DNA from: Okeania sp. SIO3I5 | GTDB taxonomy: Bacteria; Cyanobacteriota; Cyanobacteriia; Cyanobacteriales; Microcoleaceae | NCBI RefSeq assembly: GCF_010672085.1 | Contig: NZ_JAAHHT010000028.1 | Span: 1-38,464 of the forward strand | Direction: 5' to 3' | Length of the DNA stretch: 38,464 nucleotides | Part shown: positions 9,206 to 17,937 of the stretch, one piece after another | Layout of the letters: each line of letters opens with the position of its first letter | How positions within the stretch are numbered: position 1 is the stretch's first letter | Made by a program: the position numbers and the translations under genes | The notes under the pieces: generated by a model | Seen by the model: the letters and a program-made list of their open reading frames with translations, nothing else | What the model was told of the DNA's origin: nothing | Databases searched by the model: none

Positions 9206-9837
9206 ATTTTGCCAATCAAGGCAGGGTTACGTCACCCAATTATTTTGATAATAGTCTTGACTTTAATATTTCTTTAAAATTTATTTCGGAAATTTGTAGT
9301 TTTGTATACTATACTTAATCAAATGAAAAAAAAATTAATGTAAGACAGCAGGGATAAAATTTTATATACCTTCTGAATTACTGAAAATCTGCCATTAGCA
9401 GAAAAAATGTGCAATACACAACAATAAAGATGAAGGAAATTTCAGCTAGAGAAATACATCTAAATTACAAATTAGATTAACAATTTCCCTTGACTGAAAA
9501 AGTGTCAATATCCTTTACTTGTTTGTTTGCTAAAACACCATCTCATTTTTTCAGATGGCTTACGGATCAACCCTATATATAGTAAATCAAAACTATAGTG
9601 CCACACTATCTGTAGTGTTAAAGCCGAAAAAAGCCGTAAGTCATATTCAACTCAAATCATAGAAAAAGGTTTTCATTAATTGAAAATCAACAATGGATAA
9701 TGGATAATAAAAACTCTCTCTAAATTATTAATAATGAATAATTAATAATTAATTATTAATTATTCATTATTCATTACACCTTCAGCTTGTAGAAACAATA
9801 AATAAAAAATATAAAATTTAAGAGGAAAATATTAAAA
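9206..9837. other. Repeat-bearing gap upstream of the ABC1 kinase gene
   Basis: No gene is seen. An inverted repeat with 11-bp arms (ATGGCTTACGG 9555-9565, CCGTAAGTCAT 9634-9644, one mismatch) encloses about 70 bp that contain nested ACTATAGTG/CACTAT words and looks like a small palindromic element. AT-rich ATTAATTATT repeats fill about 9722-9776. A GAGGA motif lies about 11 nt before the GTG start at 9838. Confidence 0.5.
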
Positions 9838-11559
9838 GTGGGTCAAAATCACTTTAGTTCAAATAGACGGTACGATCCAGAAGCGATCGCTAAATATTAC
9901 CATTCTCGTCTTTGGTTAGTAATCTCAAGATTTCTGGTTATAGTTTTTTCTTTTGCTAGTTTTGTTTTGGGAGTTTTGTGGGATAAATGGCGATACGATC
10001 AAGTTGAAGATACTCCCGAACGAGCTACTCAACTGCGAAGAATACTAACTCGCTTAGGACCAACATTTATTAAAGTAGGTCAGGCACTATCCACAAGACC
10101 TGACTTAATTCGTAAAGACTTTTTAGAAGAACTCATAAAACTACAAGATCGGTTACCAGCTTTTGATAATGAGAAGGCAATCTCAATTATAGAGACAGAG
10201 TTAGGCCAAAATATCAACAATATATATAGCGAAATTTCTCCTAAACCAATTGCCGCAGCTAGTCTAGCTCAAGTTTATCAAGCACGCCTTCAGAGTGGCG
10301 AAAATGTAGCAATAAAAGTTCAACGACCCAACTTACTACCCATCATAACTCTAGATTTATTCTTGATGAGATGGACAGCAAGTTGGTTAGCTCCCTGGTT
10401 GCCTCTCAATCTTGGCCATGATTTATCCCTAATAGTAGATGAATTTGGTACAAAGCTATTTGAAGAGATTGACTATATAAATGAAGGGCGAAATGCAGAA
10501 AGGTTCGCGACCTATTTCGCAGATGACCCAAGCGTGAAGATACCATCAATATATTGGCGTTATACCACCACTCATGTTTTGACCCTAGAATGGATTGATG
10601 GTCTGAAATTATTAGATACAGAAAGAATTCAAGCAGCAGGTCTTGATACTGATACTCTAATTACAGTAGGTGTAACTAGCGGTTTACGTCAGTTACTAGA
10701 GTTTGGCTTTTTTCATGCAGATCCTCATCCCGGTAACTTATTTGCTTTAAAAGATGGTCGAATGGCCTTCATTGACTTTGGCATGATGGATCAATTGGAG
10801 CAGGATACTAAAGAAAATTTAGTTGACTCAGTAATTCATTTGATTAATAAAGATTATCAAGAGTTGGCTAAAGATTTTGTCAAGCTTGGGTTTCTTGCAC
10901 CGGATGTGGATATTCAGCCAATTATACCAGCTCTAGAAATAGTGCTGGGAGATATTATGGGTGAGAAAGTCAAGGATTTTAATTTTAAGACAATTACAGA
11001 TAAGTTCTCGGAATTAATGTATGACTATCCTTTCCGAGTACCTGCCAAGTTTGCTTTAATTATTCGTTCTCTAGTTACCGAAGAGGGTTTAGCTCTTTCC
11101 CTAAATCCAAATTTCAAAATTGTAGATGTAGCTTATCCTTATGTGGCGAGAAGGTTATTAAAAGGTGAGTCCCCAGCATTACGTCGCCGCTTGATTGAGG
11201 TATTGTTTAAAGATGGAAAGTTCCAGTGGCAAAGGTTAGAAAATTTGATTGGGATAGCTCGGACAGACCAAAATTTTGATATACTACCTACCGCCCAATT
11301 AGGTTTACAATATCTTTTGAGTAAAGAGGGTGAATTTCTCCGAAAACAATTGATACTAGCAATGGTAGAAGACGATCGGATTCATACAGAAGAGTTTAGT
11401 CGTCTTTGGGGTTTAATTCAAGATGATTTACAACCAAGTCGTTTGTTTAATCTTGCCCTAGGTGCTATAGCAGAATTTTCTACAGAAAGAGCTGCTGCAA
11501 TTATACCTTCTGTCATGGCAATGACAAATTCTCAAGTAGAGTCAGGAGTCAGGAGTTAG
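9838..11559 (+). CDS. ABC1/UbiB (AarF)-family atypical protein kinase
   Basis: This 573-residue protein starts at GTG with GAGGA upstream. A hydrophobic N-terminal segment lies at about 26-47. The ABC1 domain follows: the KxGQ motif in FIKVGQALSTRPDL (K79-Q82), the Ala-rich loop IAAASLAQVYQA (138-149) that replaces the glycine loop, the VAIKVQRP lysine (K160), FEEIDYINEGRNAERF, the catalytic loop HADPHPGNLF (294-302) and the DFG motif (313-315). Family members bind ATP and support ubiquinone or plastoquinone and tocopherol metabolism or lipid homeostasis in cyanobacteria and plastids. Cyanobacteria carry several paralogues, and this one cannot be assigned a specific lipid target. It is probably chromosomal core content next to an accessory island. 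Confidence 0.93.
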   Translation: MGQNHFSSNRRYDPEAIAKYYHSRLWLVISRFLVIVFSFASFVLGVLWDKWRYDQVEDTPERATQLRRILTRLGPTFIKVGQALSTRPDLIRKDFLEELIKLQDRLPAFDNEKAISIIETELGQNINNIYSEISPKPIAAASLAQVYQARLQSGENVAIKVQRPNLLPIITLDLFLMRWTASWLAPWLPLNLGHDLSLIVDEFGTKLFEEIDYINEGRNAERFATYFADDPSVKIPSIYWRYTTTHVLTLEWIDGLKLLDTERIQAAGLDTDTLITVGVTSGLRQLLEFGFFHADPHPGNLFALKDGRMAFIDFGMMDQLEQDTKENLVDSVIHLINKDYQELAKDFVKLGFLAPDVDIQPIIPALEIVLGDIMGEKVKDFNFKTITDKFSELMYDYPFRVPAKFALIIRSLVTEEGLALSLNPNFKIVDVAYPYVARRLLKGESPALRRRLIEVLFKDGKFQWQRLENLIGIARTDQNFDILPTAQLGLQYLLSKEGEFLRKQLILAMVEDDRIHTEEFSRLWGLIQDDLQPSRLFNLALGAIAEFSTERAAAIIPSVMAMTNSQVESGVRS

Positions 11560-11570
11560 AATTGAATTTT

Positions 11571-11685
11571 GGGCGTTGCTGATGCATGGGTATGATTTGT
11601 ATTTGTTGATATTTGCTAAACTATATGAATAACAAATGCTTGAGATTATTCAATTTTTATTTTCATAACTTGATTCCGCAACGCC
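11571..11685. repeat. 115-bp MITE-like element
   Basis: Imperfect terminal inverted repeats begin GGCGTTGCTGA at the left (11572) and end CCGCAACGCC at the right (to 11685). The TIRs extend about 25 bp (left ..GGGTATGA, right TCATAACTT..). It has no coding capacity and lies just after the ABC1 gene. A half-copy with the same GGCGTTGCTGA word occurs near 20567. It is probably mobilised in trans by a transposase not present here. Confidence 0.65.
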
Positions 11686-11871
11686 GAATTTTGTATATTT
11701 TCAATAGGTAGGAAAAGAAGAAGTCAAGAGTCATATTTTTTTATCAACTCTTTTGTCAGTAATTAATTTAATGATTCTTGTCTCTTAATTATTATTGAAG
11801 AGAAATAAAATTAATGAGTTAATATTTTGATATTGCTGAATTACAGACAAATATTCATTTAACTATTTTTA

Positions 11872-11997
11872 TATAGCAATCTTAAATAGGGTGTAACATT
11901 TTATTGTAGGGGTTTGGTCTCCTTTCCCCAGGCGAAAATGAGATTTATATGACCAAACCTACACAGTTTTTTTCACAAATCACTTAGGATTGCTATA
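11872..11997. repeat. Palindromic GTAGGGGTTTGG element, copy A
   Basis: This 126-bp element runs from TATAGCAATC to GATTGCTATA. Inverted GTAGGGGTTTGG/CCAAACCTAC arms surround a 35-bp core beginning TCTCCTTTCCCC. Compared with copy B (18978-19102), the outer flanks are reversed while the core keeps the same orientation. It lies in the gap between the ABC1 gene and the small membrane protein gene; the rest of that gap shows no feature. Confidence 0.75.
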
Positions 11998-12099
11998 GTC
12001 AATTTTGAATAGAAAGAAAATACTTTTATACTGACTAACTCTGTAATTCAGCATTGTTAATTACTAAATAAATAATTAGTATAAATCAAGGAAATATTT

Positions 12100-12453
12100 G
12101 TGTATAATCTACCTCAACCTCCCTATCTTTTAATCGCAGTTGGTTTATTAATGAGTTTATCTTCAGGAGTAGTATTTGCCAAATTAATTAAGCAACTGGT
12201 TCAAGATTGGTCAGAAAATCCTACCACTTGCAACATATCTGAGATGAAAGGATTCACATTACAAATTCCTTATTTAGGTATTGCTAGTGGTGCATTAATT
12301 TTTTTATCCTCAAGCTTGCAGTTATTTGGATTTACTAATTTAGTTGCTTATTCTATCTGTTTACCTTTAACTATAGGAACTGGGTTAGTTGTCTGGATTC
12401 AGCTTAGTAAAATTTTAGATAAGATGGCACAGGGTATAAAGAAAGAGAATTAA
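12100..12453 (+). CDS. Small integral membrane protein, unknown function
   Basis: This 117-residue protein starts at GTG 12100, preceded by AAGGAAA. There are three hydrophobic segments, at about 9-30 (LLIAVGLLMSLSSGVVFA), 57-80 and 82-102, separated by a polar loop that contains a single Cys. The C-terminus is basic (KMAQGIKKEN). I recognise no family motif. It lies 80 bp before the epimerase on the same strand but has its own ribosome-binding site, so a shared transcript is possible but unproven. Confidence 0.7.
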   Translation: MYNLPQPPYLLIAVGLLMSLSSGVVFAKLIKQLVQDWSENPTTCNISEMKGFTLQIPYLGIASGALIFLSSSLQLFGFTNLVAYSICLPLTIGTGLVVWIQLSKILDKMAQGIKKEN

Positions 12454-12533
12454 AATTTATCATCAACATTGAAATGTATACTCCCTCTCACTCTTAATAC
12501 CAAGAAATAGTAAAGATAATAATATAGCCAAAA

Positions 12534-13478
12534 ATGACTAATACTATAGTTACAGGAGTAGGTGGATTTATTGGGTCTCATTTAGCAGAAACTCTGTTAA
12601 ATCAGGGTGATAAGGTAATAGGAATAGATCAGTTTAATGATTATTATGACCCTGCTTTGAAACGTCAGAATATTTCTCAATTTAAAGACCATCCCGCTTT
12701 TCAACTAATAGAAAATGATATTCAATCTTTAAATTGGTTAGAGTTATTGGCAGATGTAGATATAGTTTATCATCAAGCTGCCCAAGCTGGAGTTCGTGCT
12801 AGTTGGGGGGAAGGTTTTCGTGCTTATACAGAACGTAACATAAATGCTACTCAAATAATTTTAGAAGCTGCTAAAGATACTCCTAATTTGCAAAGATTGG
12901 TTTATGCTTCTAGTTCTTCTATATATGGTAATGCTGAAACTTTTCCCACTCCAGAAACTGTTTGTCCTCAACCTGTATCTCCTTATGGAATTACTAAGTT
13001 AGTAGGAGAACAATTAGGTAAGTTATATCATCAGAATTTTGGCGTACCTTATGTATCTTTACGCTACTTTACAGTTTACGGTCCCCGACAAAGACCTGAT
13101 ATGGCCTTTCATAAATTTTTTAAGTGGATTTTGCAAGATGAATTAATTTCTATTTATGGAGATGGTCAGCAAACTAGGGATTTTACTTTTGTTAGTGATG
13201 CAATAGCAGCTAACTTAGCAGCAGGTACAGTACCAGAAGCAGTAGGTGAGGTATTTAATGTCGGTGGGGGTAGTCAGGTAGTATTGGCAGAAGTTATTAA
13301 TATGATGGAGGAAATAGTAGGACGTCCAATTAAGAAAAATTTTGTGGAAAAAGCTAGGGGAGATGCTCGTCATACCAGTGCTGATGTTTCTAAGGCACAG
13401 AAAATTTTGGGTTATCAACCTCAAGTTTCTCTGAAAGAAGGGTTGCAAAGAGAATGGGAATGGATTAAGTCGTTATAA
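12534..13478 (+). CDS. NAD-dependent nucleotide-sugar epimerase/dehydratase (extended SDR)
   Basis: This 314-residue extended short-chain dehydrogenase shows the NAD-binding GVGGFIGSHLAE (8-19), ASSSSIYG (125-132) with the catalytic Ser region, and the catalytic YxxxK in SPYGITK (Y151, K155). SLRYFTVYGPRQRPDMAF is the substrate-binding strand typical of UDP-glucuronate or UDP-glucose 4-epimerases. It supplies a sugar nucleotide for glycan synthesis. The methyltransferase frame starts 10 bp downstream, implying one transcript. Its last 225 bp are duplicated at 14525-14749, where the copy has a stop. Confidence 0.9.
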   Translation: MTNTIVTGVGGFIGSHLAETLLNQGDKVIGIDQFNDYYDPALKRQNISQFKDHPAFQLIENDIQSLNWLELLADVDIVYHQAAQAGVRASWGEGFRAYTERNINATQIILEAAKDTPNLQRLVYASSSSIYGNAETFPTPETVCPQPVSPYGITKLVGEQLGKLYHQNFGVPYVSLRYFTVYGPRQRPDMAFHKFFKWILQDELISIYGDGQQTRDFTFVSDAIAANLAAGTVPEAVGEVFNVGGGSQVVLAEVINMMEEIVGRPIKKNFVEKARGDARHTSADVSKAQKILGYQPQVSLKEGLQREWEWIKSL

Positions 13479-13488
13479 ACTAAATAAA

Positions 13489-14320
13489 ATGAATATTTTT
13501 AAATCACTTTTTCAAACAATTATTCCTGCAAAAAAACGTGACTCTTGGAGACAAATAAAAAATAAATACACCAAACAATTGCAAAAAGTTATTTCCCCAG
13601 AATCTTTAGATATCAACTGGATTAAGAAAGAAAATAGCTGGCTTTTAGATAATTTTAACAGACCAATTATCTCTATTCCCAAAGCTTTGATGAGCGAAAA
13701 AATAGAGAAATTAGCAGAGGAAGCTAATCAACTTGGTCCTGAACCACTTTGGGAAGGATATGAAAATCTGCAAAATTATCCCAGGGAGGTAAAAGAAACA
13801 AGTCGTACAGCAAATCAAGTGCGTACTAATCAAAAAGTTGGTAATTTTTATGCCTATCTAATTCAGAAAAGAAAACCTGCTATTGTAGTAGAATTTGGTA
13901 CCGCATTTGGTGTTTCAGGAATGTATTGGTTGTCAGGATTAGAAAGTAATAATTTTGGAGAATTACTGACTTTCGATCCTAATCAAATTTGGGCAGAAAT
14001 TGCCAGGAAAAACTTATCTGGAATTAGTAATAGATTTCAGTTAGTTAATGGAACTTTTGAAGATAATATAGATGCTTATTTGGGAAGCGATCGCCAGATA
14101 GATATAGCATTTATTGACGCGATACAAAGCGCGTGAATTTGTTTTTTCTCAGTTTGAAATTGTTGTTGCTAGACTAGCTCCTAATGGAATTGTTTTATTA
14201 GATGATATTTATTTTTCCGAAGATATGAAATATGCTTGGAAAACTATTGCACTTAGCGATCGGGTTAAAGCTAGTGCTGCTATTTACGGAAGAGTTGGTA
14301 TTGTCGAACTTAAAGGATAA
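13489..14320 (+). pseudogene. Class I SAM-dependent methyltransferase, frameshifted
   Basis: The intact product would be about 277 residues. The first frame (from ATG 13489) carries the SAM-binding motif I AIVVEFGTAFGVSGMYW (131-147) and the acidic post-I motif TFDPNQIWAE. It then hits TGA at 14134 right after IAFIDAIQSA. The +1 frame continues the family sequence without loss (REFVFSQFEIVVARLAPNG, IVLLDDIYF, then IALSDRV) to TAA 14320. One extra base near 14117-14133 explains this. The fold matches O-methyltransferase-like enzymes of polysaccharide clusters. It is either a recent mutation or an assembly error; the adapter at the contig end shows that cleaning was imperfect. It lies 10 bp after the epimerase gene. 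Confidence 0.8.
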
Positions 14321-14524
14321 ATAAAAATCAAGGATGAAGCTATCTATCAACAAGAAAAATACTTTCATCTAAGACACATATAACTTACACAAACTAACGA
14401 TAGAGCGGTATTATCAATTAGCTCTAAAGATGAATTTTTCCCATAACCAAATATTGAGAGTATCACCAAAGTATTTTCTTTGTAATAATCTCTTTTCATA
14501 GATTATTAACCTTGTTCATAAGGC

Positions 14525-14749
14525 GAACTATTTAATGTAGGTGTGGGTAGTCGGGTAGTATTGGCAGAAGTTATTAGTATGATGGAAGAAATAGTAGGAC
14601 GTCCAATTAAGAAAAATTTTGTGGAAAAAGCTAGGGGAGATGCTCGTCATACCAGTGCTGATGTTTCTAAAGCTAAGGCAATTTTGGGTTATCAACCTCA
14701 AGTTTCTCTGAAAGAGGGATTATAAAGAGAGTGGGAATGGATTCAGTCA
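14525..14749 (+). pseudogene. Duplicated 3' fragment of the epimerase gene
   Basis: About 225 bp nearly identical to 13248-13472 of the epimerase, including the run around RPIKKNFVEKARGDA. It lacks the first three quarters of the gene. Codon CAA of the parent has become TAA here, so the frame ends after KEGL. With the parent it flanks the methyltransferase in direct orientation, so recombination between the two copies could delete or amplify the methyltransferase. Confidence 0.85.
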
Positions 14750-14755
14750 ATATGG

Positions 14756-14838
14756 TCATAAGATATGGAACCATGTTTGTAGTTCTTCAGATTACAAAAC
14801 TGCAAAAAAAATCCTTAATTGAACTCTATTAATCTATC
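14756..14838. repeat. Dispersed element with ATGGAACCATG, short copy
   Basis: Shares its left end (TCATAAG.TATGGAACCATG) and its right end (about 50 bp from TTACA.AACTGC through ATCCTTAA.TGAACT to TATT.ATCTAT) with the reverse complement of 20064-20289, but lacks about 140 bp of the middle. It looks like an internally deleted derivative. The AATCCTTAA.TGAACT.TATTAA part also occurs alone at 15246-15272 and, inverted, at 16780-16810. Confidence 0.7.
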
Positions 14839-14898
14839 AACCTACACTAGATTTCACCAAGGTTAAATACACTTATCGTGGGCAATATTCCCGCACTA

Positions 14899-15151
14899 TA
14901 ATTAGGGTTTGCTGAAAAAGTATGCATGGGTGAGGGTAGTCCTCAGGAGTCAGGAGTCAGGAGTCAGGAGGAATGAGGAATGAGCGAGGAGGCAGGAGGA
15001 AAAATTATCCTTTGATTTTTCTGCCACAGTCAACTCAAAATCCTAACTTTTTGAACTCCCTAGAACAAAAACCTTGTACTTTTTCAAGACCATTACAGGC
15101 TAAAACCTTTAGGAGTCAATGCTTTTATATTTAATCAGCAAGCCCTAATTA
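14899..15151. repeat. 253-bp MITE-like element with TAATTAGGG termini
   Basis: The left end TAATTAGGGTTTGCTGA (14899) and the right end TCAGCAAGCCCTAATTA (to 15151) form a 17-bp terminal inverted repeat with one mismatch, matching ends seen on IS-derived cyanobacterial MITEs. The inside has a 7-bp minisatellite (CAGGAGT, 14940-14970) and no ORF. No transposase is nearby. Confidence 0.7.
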
Positions 15152-15184
15152 TTTTCATCTTTTAGCCGAAATATTCTGTATTTA

Positions 15185-15245
15185 CTTTCCTTCTTCCTTC
15201 TTCTTTCTTCCTTCTTCCTTCTTTCTTCTTTCTTCTTCCTTTTTT
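15185..15245 (+). repeat. 61-nt pure pyrimidine tract upstream of the sulfotransferase gene
   Basis: From 15185 to 15245 the plus strand has only C and T, made of CTT, CCTT and CTTT units. It ends 30 bp before the ATG of the sulfotransferase gene, so it lies in the promoter or 5' UTR. Such tracts slip easily and can form triplex DNA. A polypurine run (GAAGGAAGAA) also follows the gene at about 16203. Confidence 0.85.
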
Positions 15246-15275
15246 AAAAAATCCTTAACTGAACTGTATTAACTG

Positions 15276-16202
15276 ATGGATAAGAAAAAAGTCATTTTTA
15301 TTCTGGGAATAGGTCGTTCTGGTTCGACTCTATTAGATTTAATGTTAGGTAGTCATCCCCAAGCTTTTTCTCTGGGAGAAATTAGTAAGTTACCCCAAAA
15401 ATTGGTAAATAAAGGACAAAGAAATTTAGCTGCTTTAAAGGAAAGTAGGTTTTGGATAGATAACTTTGACGAGGCAGAGTTGAAGAGGTTTGCTGCTGGA
15501 ATTAGTAATCATAGATTCAATAAATATATTCCTTTGAAGATTGAAAGATTTGTCAGGGAGTTAGTAGGGAAAGACGATATTTTTAACCCATATACTATTC
15601 TTTTTGAGAAAACAAAAACTCAAATATTGGTTGATTCAAGTAAATATTTTTCATGGGTTTCCCAGCAATTGAAAAATAGAGAGTTCCAAAAGGGTGTAAT
15701 TGATTCTTATTTAATTCGGATGGTTAGAGATGGTAGAGCAGTAGTTAACTCATATTCGAGAATTTATCCAGAGCAGACAATATCGGAAATTACTCAAAAG
15801 TGGGTAAGGTTGTTTAAAGAACAGCAGGATTTCTATGACAAGTTTTCTGGAGGTCAAAAAATGCTTGTTCGTTATGAAGAATTAGCAACTAAACCAGAAG
15901 AAGTATTAACTAATATCTGTCAATTCTTAGGAATAGAATTTTTCCCCGATATGGTTGAGTTTTGGAAACATGAACACCATCATATTACTGGCAGTAGAGG
16001 TACTAATGCTTTAATCAGAAAATATAGAGGTTTAAAACAAAAGAAAGGGATGGAAGAAATTCACGGTAGTTATTATGAGCAAATGGGTTTACAGATTAAG
16101 TTGGATTTACGTTGGAAAAATGAGTTATCTGTGGATAATCTAGCTATCTTTAATTCTTTCGCAGGGGAACTAAATAAACCTTATCAGTGGAACATTGAAT
16201 AA
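15276..16202 (+). CDS. PAPS-dependent sulfotransferase
   Basis: This 308-residue protein carries the 5'-phosphosulfate loop FILGIGRSGSTLLDLML (8-24) and the 3'-phosphate motif LIRMVRDGRAVVNSY (146-160). The C-terminal region has MLVRYEELATKPEEVLTNIC, the usual nucleotide-adjacent helix. It would transfer sulfate from PAPS to a hydroxyl on a glycan or lipid; there is no signal peptide, so it acts in the cytoplasm. It is a close paralogue of the gene at 24455-25375 (same length, same FNKYIPLK and shared ends NKPY.WN) but lacks that gene's Cys cluster. ATG 15276 is used. A pyrimidine tract lies in its upstream region. Confidence 0.9.
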   Translation: MDKKKVIFILGIGRSGSTLLDLMLGSHPQAFSLGEISKLPQKLVNKGQRNLAALKESRFWIDNFDEAELKRFAAGISNHRFNKYIPLKIERFVRELVGKDDIFNPYTILFEKTKTQILVDSSKYFSWVSQQLKNREFQKGVIDSYLIRMVRDGRAVVNSYSRIYPEQTISEITQKWVRLFKEQQDFYDKFSGGQKMLVRYEELATKPEEVLTNICQFLGIEFFPDMVEFWKHEHHHITGSRGTNALIRKYRGLKQKKGMEEIHGSYYEQMGLQIKLDLRWKNELSVDNLAIFNSFAGELNKPYQWNIE

Positions 16203-16204
16203 AG

Positions 16205-16360
16205 AAGGAAGAAAATGATTTGTTAAAAAAACTGTAGGGGTTTGCTCTCCAAACCCAAGCGCATAAGGAAGAAAATGATTTGTTAAAAAAACTGTAGGGG
16301 TTTGCTCTCCAAACCCAAAAACATACCCAAACACATAAGGTATTTGGAAGCCAAACCATT
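16205..16360. repeat. 60-bp tandem duplication of a GTAGGGGTTTG element, copy C
   Basis: A 60-bp unit starting AAGGAAGAAAATGATTTGTT is repeated at 16205 and 16265 with near-identity. It includes a GTAGGGGTTTGCTCTCCAAA core related to the palindromic element of copies A and B. Further partial CCAAACC words run to about 16360. A partial copy D is at 16895-16925 (GGTTTGGAGACCAAACCCC). Confidence 0.75.
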
Positions 16361-16409
16361 ACAAGAAAATTTTACAAGCTATTGAGCAAGTCCTAAAGTA
16401 AATGAGTCT

Positions 16410-16765
16410 TTGACATCCTCCCGACGCTGCTCTGTGAGACAGCGCGGGAAACAATCCATCACTCCAACAGACTGTAGGGGCGGCCGTTCGCCCCTACTGG
16501 AAAGACTCAGGGCGGGTTGACACCTCACTGGAAAATGCTGGCTTGCCAGTAATCAAGCTTCCTCCGTATCCGTTTAACGTCTCCGAGTGCCCCTTCCCTC
16601 CGGGACGCTACGCGAACGGCGACGGGACTTGAAAAAAACAATTAATATCATCAACCTTGGTTTTTAGTTGAGTTTTTGTATTTTAACATGCTTATCTGTA
16701 AAAGCGCTCTTATTGATTGGTTTTCATGCCCTAGCTCCCCTGCGGGAGAGCGCGGGTCTTCAAGC
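16410..16765. mobile_element. GC-rich structured block, possible IS200/IS605-type remnant
   Basis: This block is clearly richer in GC than its surroundings and dense in hairpins: GTAGGGGCG-GCCGTT-CGCCCCTAC near 16475-16498, CTGGC-TT-GCCAG near 16547, CTCCC-CTGC-GGGAG near 16735-16749, and a palindromic GACGCTACGCGAACGG stretch near 16605. It starts with TTGACATCCTCCCG, the reverse complement of the GGGAGGATGTCAA end I associate with cyanobacterial IS200/IS605 elements. No TnpA or TnpB is encoded. A 52-codon frame across 16471-16632 has no recognised domain. It may be an IS end with the omega-RNA region left behind, or a non-autonomous derivative. Confidence 0.4.
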
Positions 16766-16995
16766 AACGTTGAGATAAATTAATACAGTTTAATTAAGGA
16801 TTTTTTTTTGAAGGAAATGAGTTATATCAAAATCCGCTAGCTTTGGTGTGATATAATTCCACCATCAGAAAAGAGTGAAAACTCCTAGTTTCTAGAGGGT
16901 TTGGAGACCAAACCCCTACAAGGCAAGAATTCTACCAATACTAACTGATTTAATATTAGAGATAACTTTTAATTGTTAACTTTTGACTTTTAACT

Positions 16996-17925
16996 TTAAC
17001 CCTTAATTTGCCGAGCTATATTTTTAACCTTATCAATAACTCTTTTCCCCAAACTTTTTTTCTTTTCAGTCTTTTGAGGATAGTGTGTTGGTTTAGCTTC
17101 CCCCAGATATCGATAATCCTCCCAAATATCCCAATAAGGACATCCTGGTTCAATCCGAAAACCTGCCCAATGTAAATATTGTACAGGTTTACCAACTTTC
17201 GAGTCAATCAAGCGATCGCCTTCCCGTTGAAAATGAGAACTACCTGCCCAACTTCCAGGACCTTTTCCTTCTGGTCGTTTAACTAGATTCAATCGCCGAG
17301 CAATATGTTTTAATACTATATAATTAAATATGGGTTGATCTGTGGTTTTTTCTGAAAAGTCAAAATATTGGGTATTAGCAGCACATTCAGCAAAGGTTTC
17401 ATATAATTGATTTTCTGTAAATAAGTTTTTCTTTGATGCCCACCATCCACTATTAAATACATCCTGAAGTTGTTCTTCAGTAAAGATTTTATCTTCTAGA
17501 ACTTTGGATGTAAAAACATTTTTCATCCCACTTAAATGTTGATAGTCGCAACAGAGAAAATCATAATCTTCCAGATATTTGAGATTATCAATAATTTTTT
17601 CAAAGACAACAATATCAACATCAATATAGAGAAACTCATCGAACGGTCCGAACCAACAAGCTTGTTTTTTTTGTTTGTTTGGAGTGTTAAAAAAGCCTTG
17701 ACCAAAAATGTTATAGAGTTTGTTGCAAAGATTATCTACAAATTCCAAATATGGATAAATTTGTACCCCATAATTACTTGTGACAATTTCTGCTACCTGC
17801 TGATAATTTTCATCAAAAGGAATCATCATAATTGGAGTATCAGGGTCATATAACCGGATACTTTTCAGCAGAGCAATTGTGTTATCAAGTACCTTATCAT
17901 TAGCGACAATATAAATTCCTTTCAT
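16996..17925 (-). CDS. Glycosyltransferase-like protein, Npun_R2821/R2823-type
   Basis: This 309-residue protein is of a GT-A-like type. The start MKGIYIVANDKVLDNTIALL is the nucleotide-binding strand and helix. The metal-binding DxD lies in FLYIDVDIVVFEK (about 100-112). A conserved acceptor region has DVFNSGWWASKK and TTDQPIFNYIV, and QYLHWAGF is near residue 250. The C-terminus is basic. The pattern matches a cyanobacterial family named after Npun_R2821/R2823, found with exopolysaccharide genes; no reaction has been assigned there to my knowledge. It has a strong GAGGAG ribosome-binding site and follows the paralogous gene by 12 bp, so the two form an operon. The sugar donor is unknown. 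Confidence 0.75.
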   Translation of the reverse strand: MKGIYIVANDKVLDNTIALLKSIRLYDPDTPIMMIPFDENYQQVAEIVTSNYGVQIYPYLEFVDNLCNKLYNIFGQGFFNTPNKQKKQACWFGPFDEFLYIDVDIVVFEKIIDNLKYLEDYDFLCCDYQHLSGMKNVFTSKVLEDKIFTEEQLQDVFNSGWWASKKNLFTENQLYETFAECAANTQYFDFSEKTTDQPIFNYIVLKHIARRLNLVKRPEGKGPGSWAGSSHFQREGDRLIDSKVGKPVQYLHWAGFRIEPGCPYWDIWEDYRYLGEAKPTHYPQKTEKKKSLGKRVIDKVKNIARQIKG

Positions 17926-17937
17926 TCTAATTTCTCC

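Noticed and set aside
13489-14320. Programmed +1 frameshift in the methyltransferase gene
   Set aside because: No slippery codon, stimulatory structure or known precedent in this family is visible; mutation or error is simpler.
16150-16359. Minus-strand frame with repeated peptide over the 60-bp duplication
   Set aside because: It only reads through the tandem repeat and overlaps the end of the sulfotransferase gene; no start signal or family.
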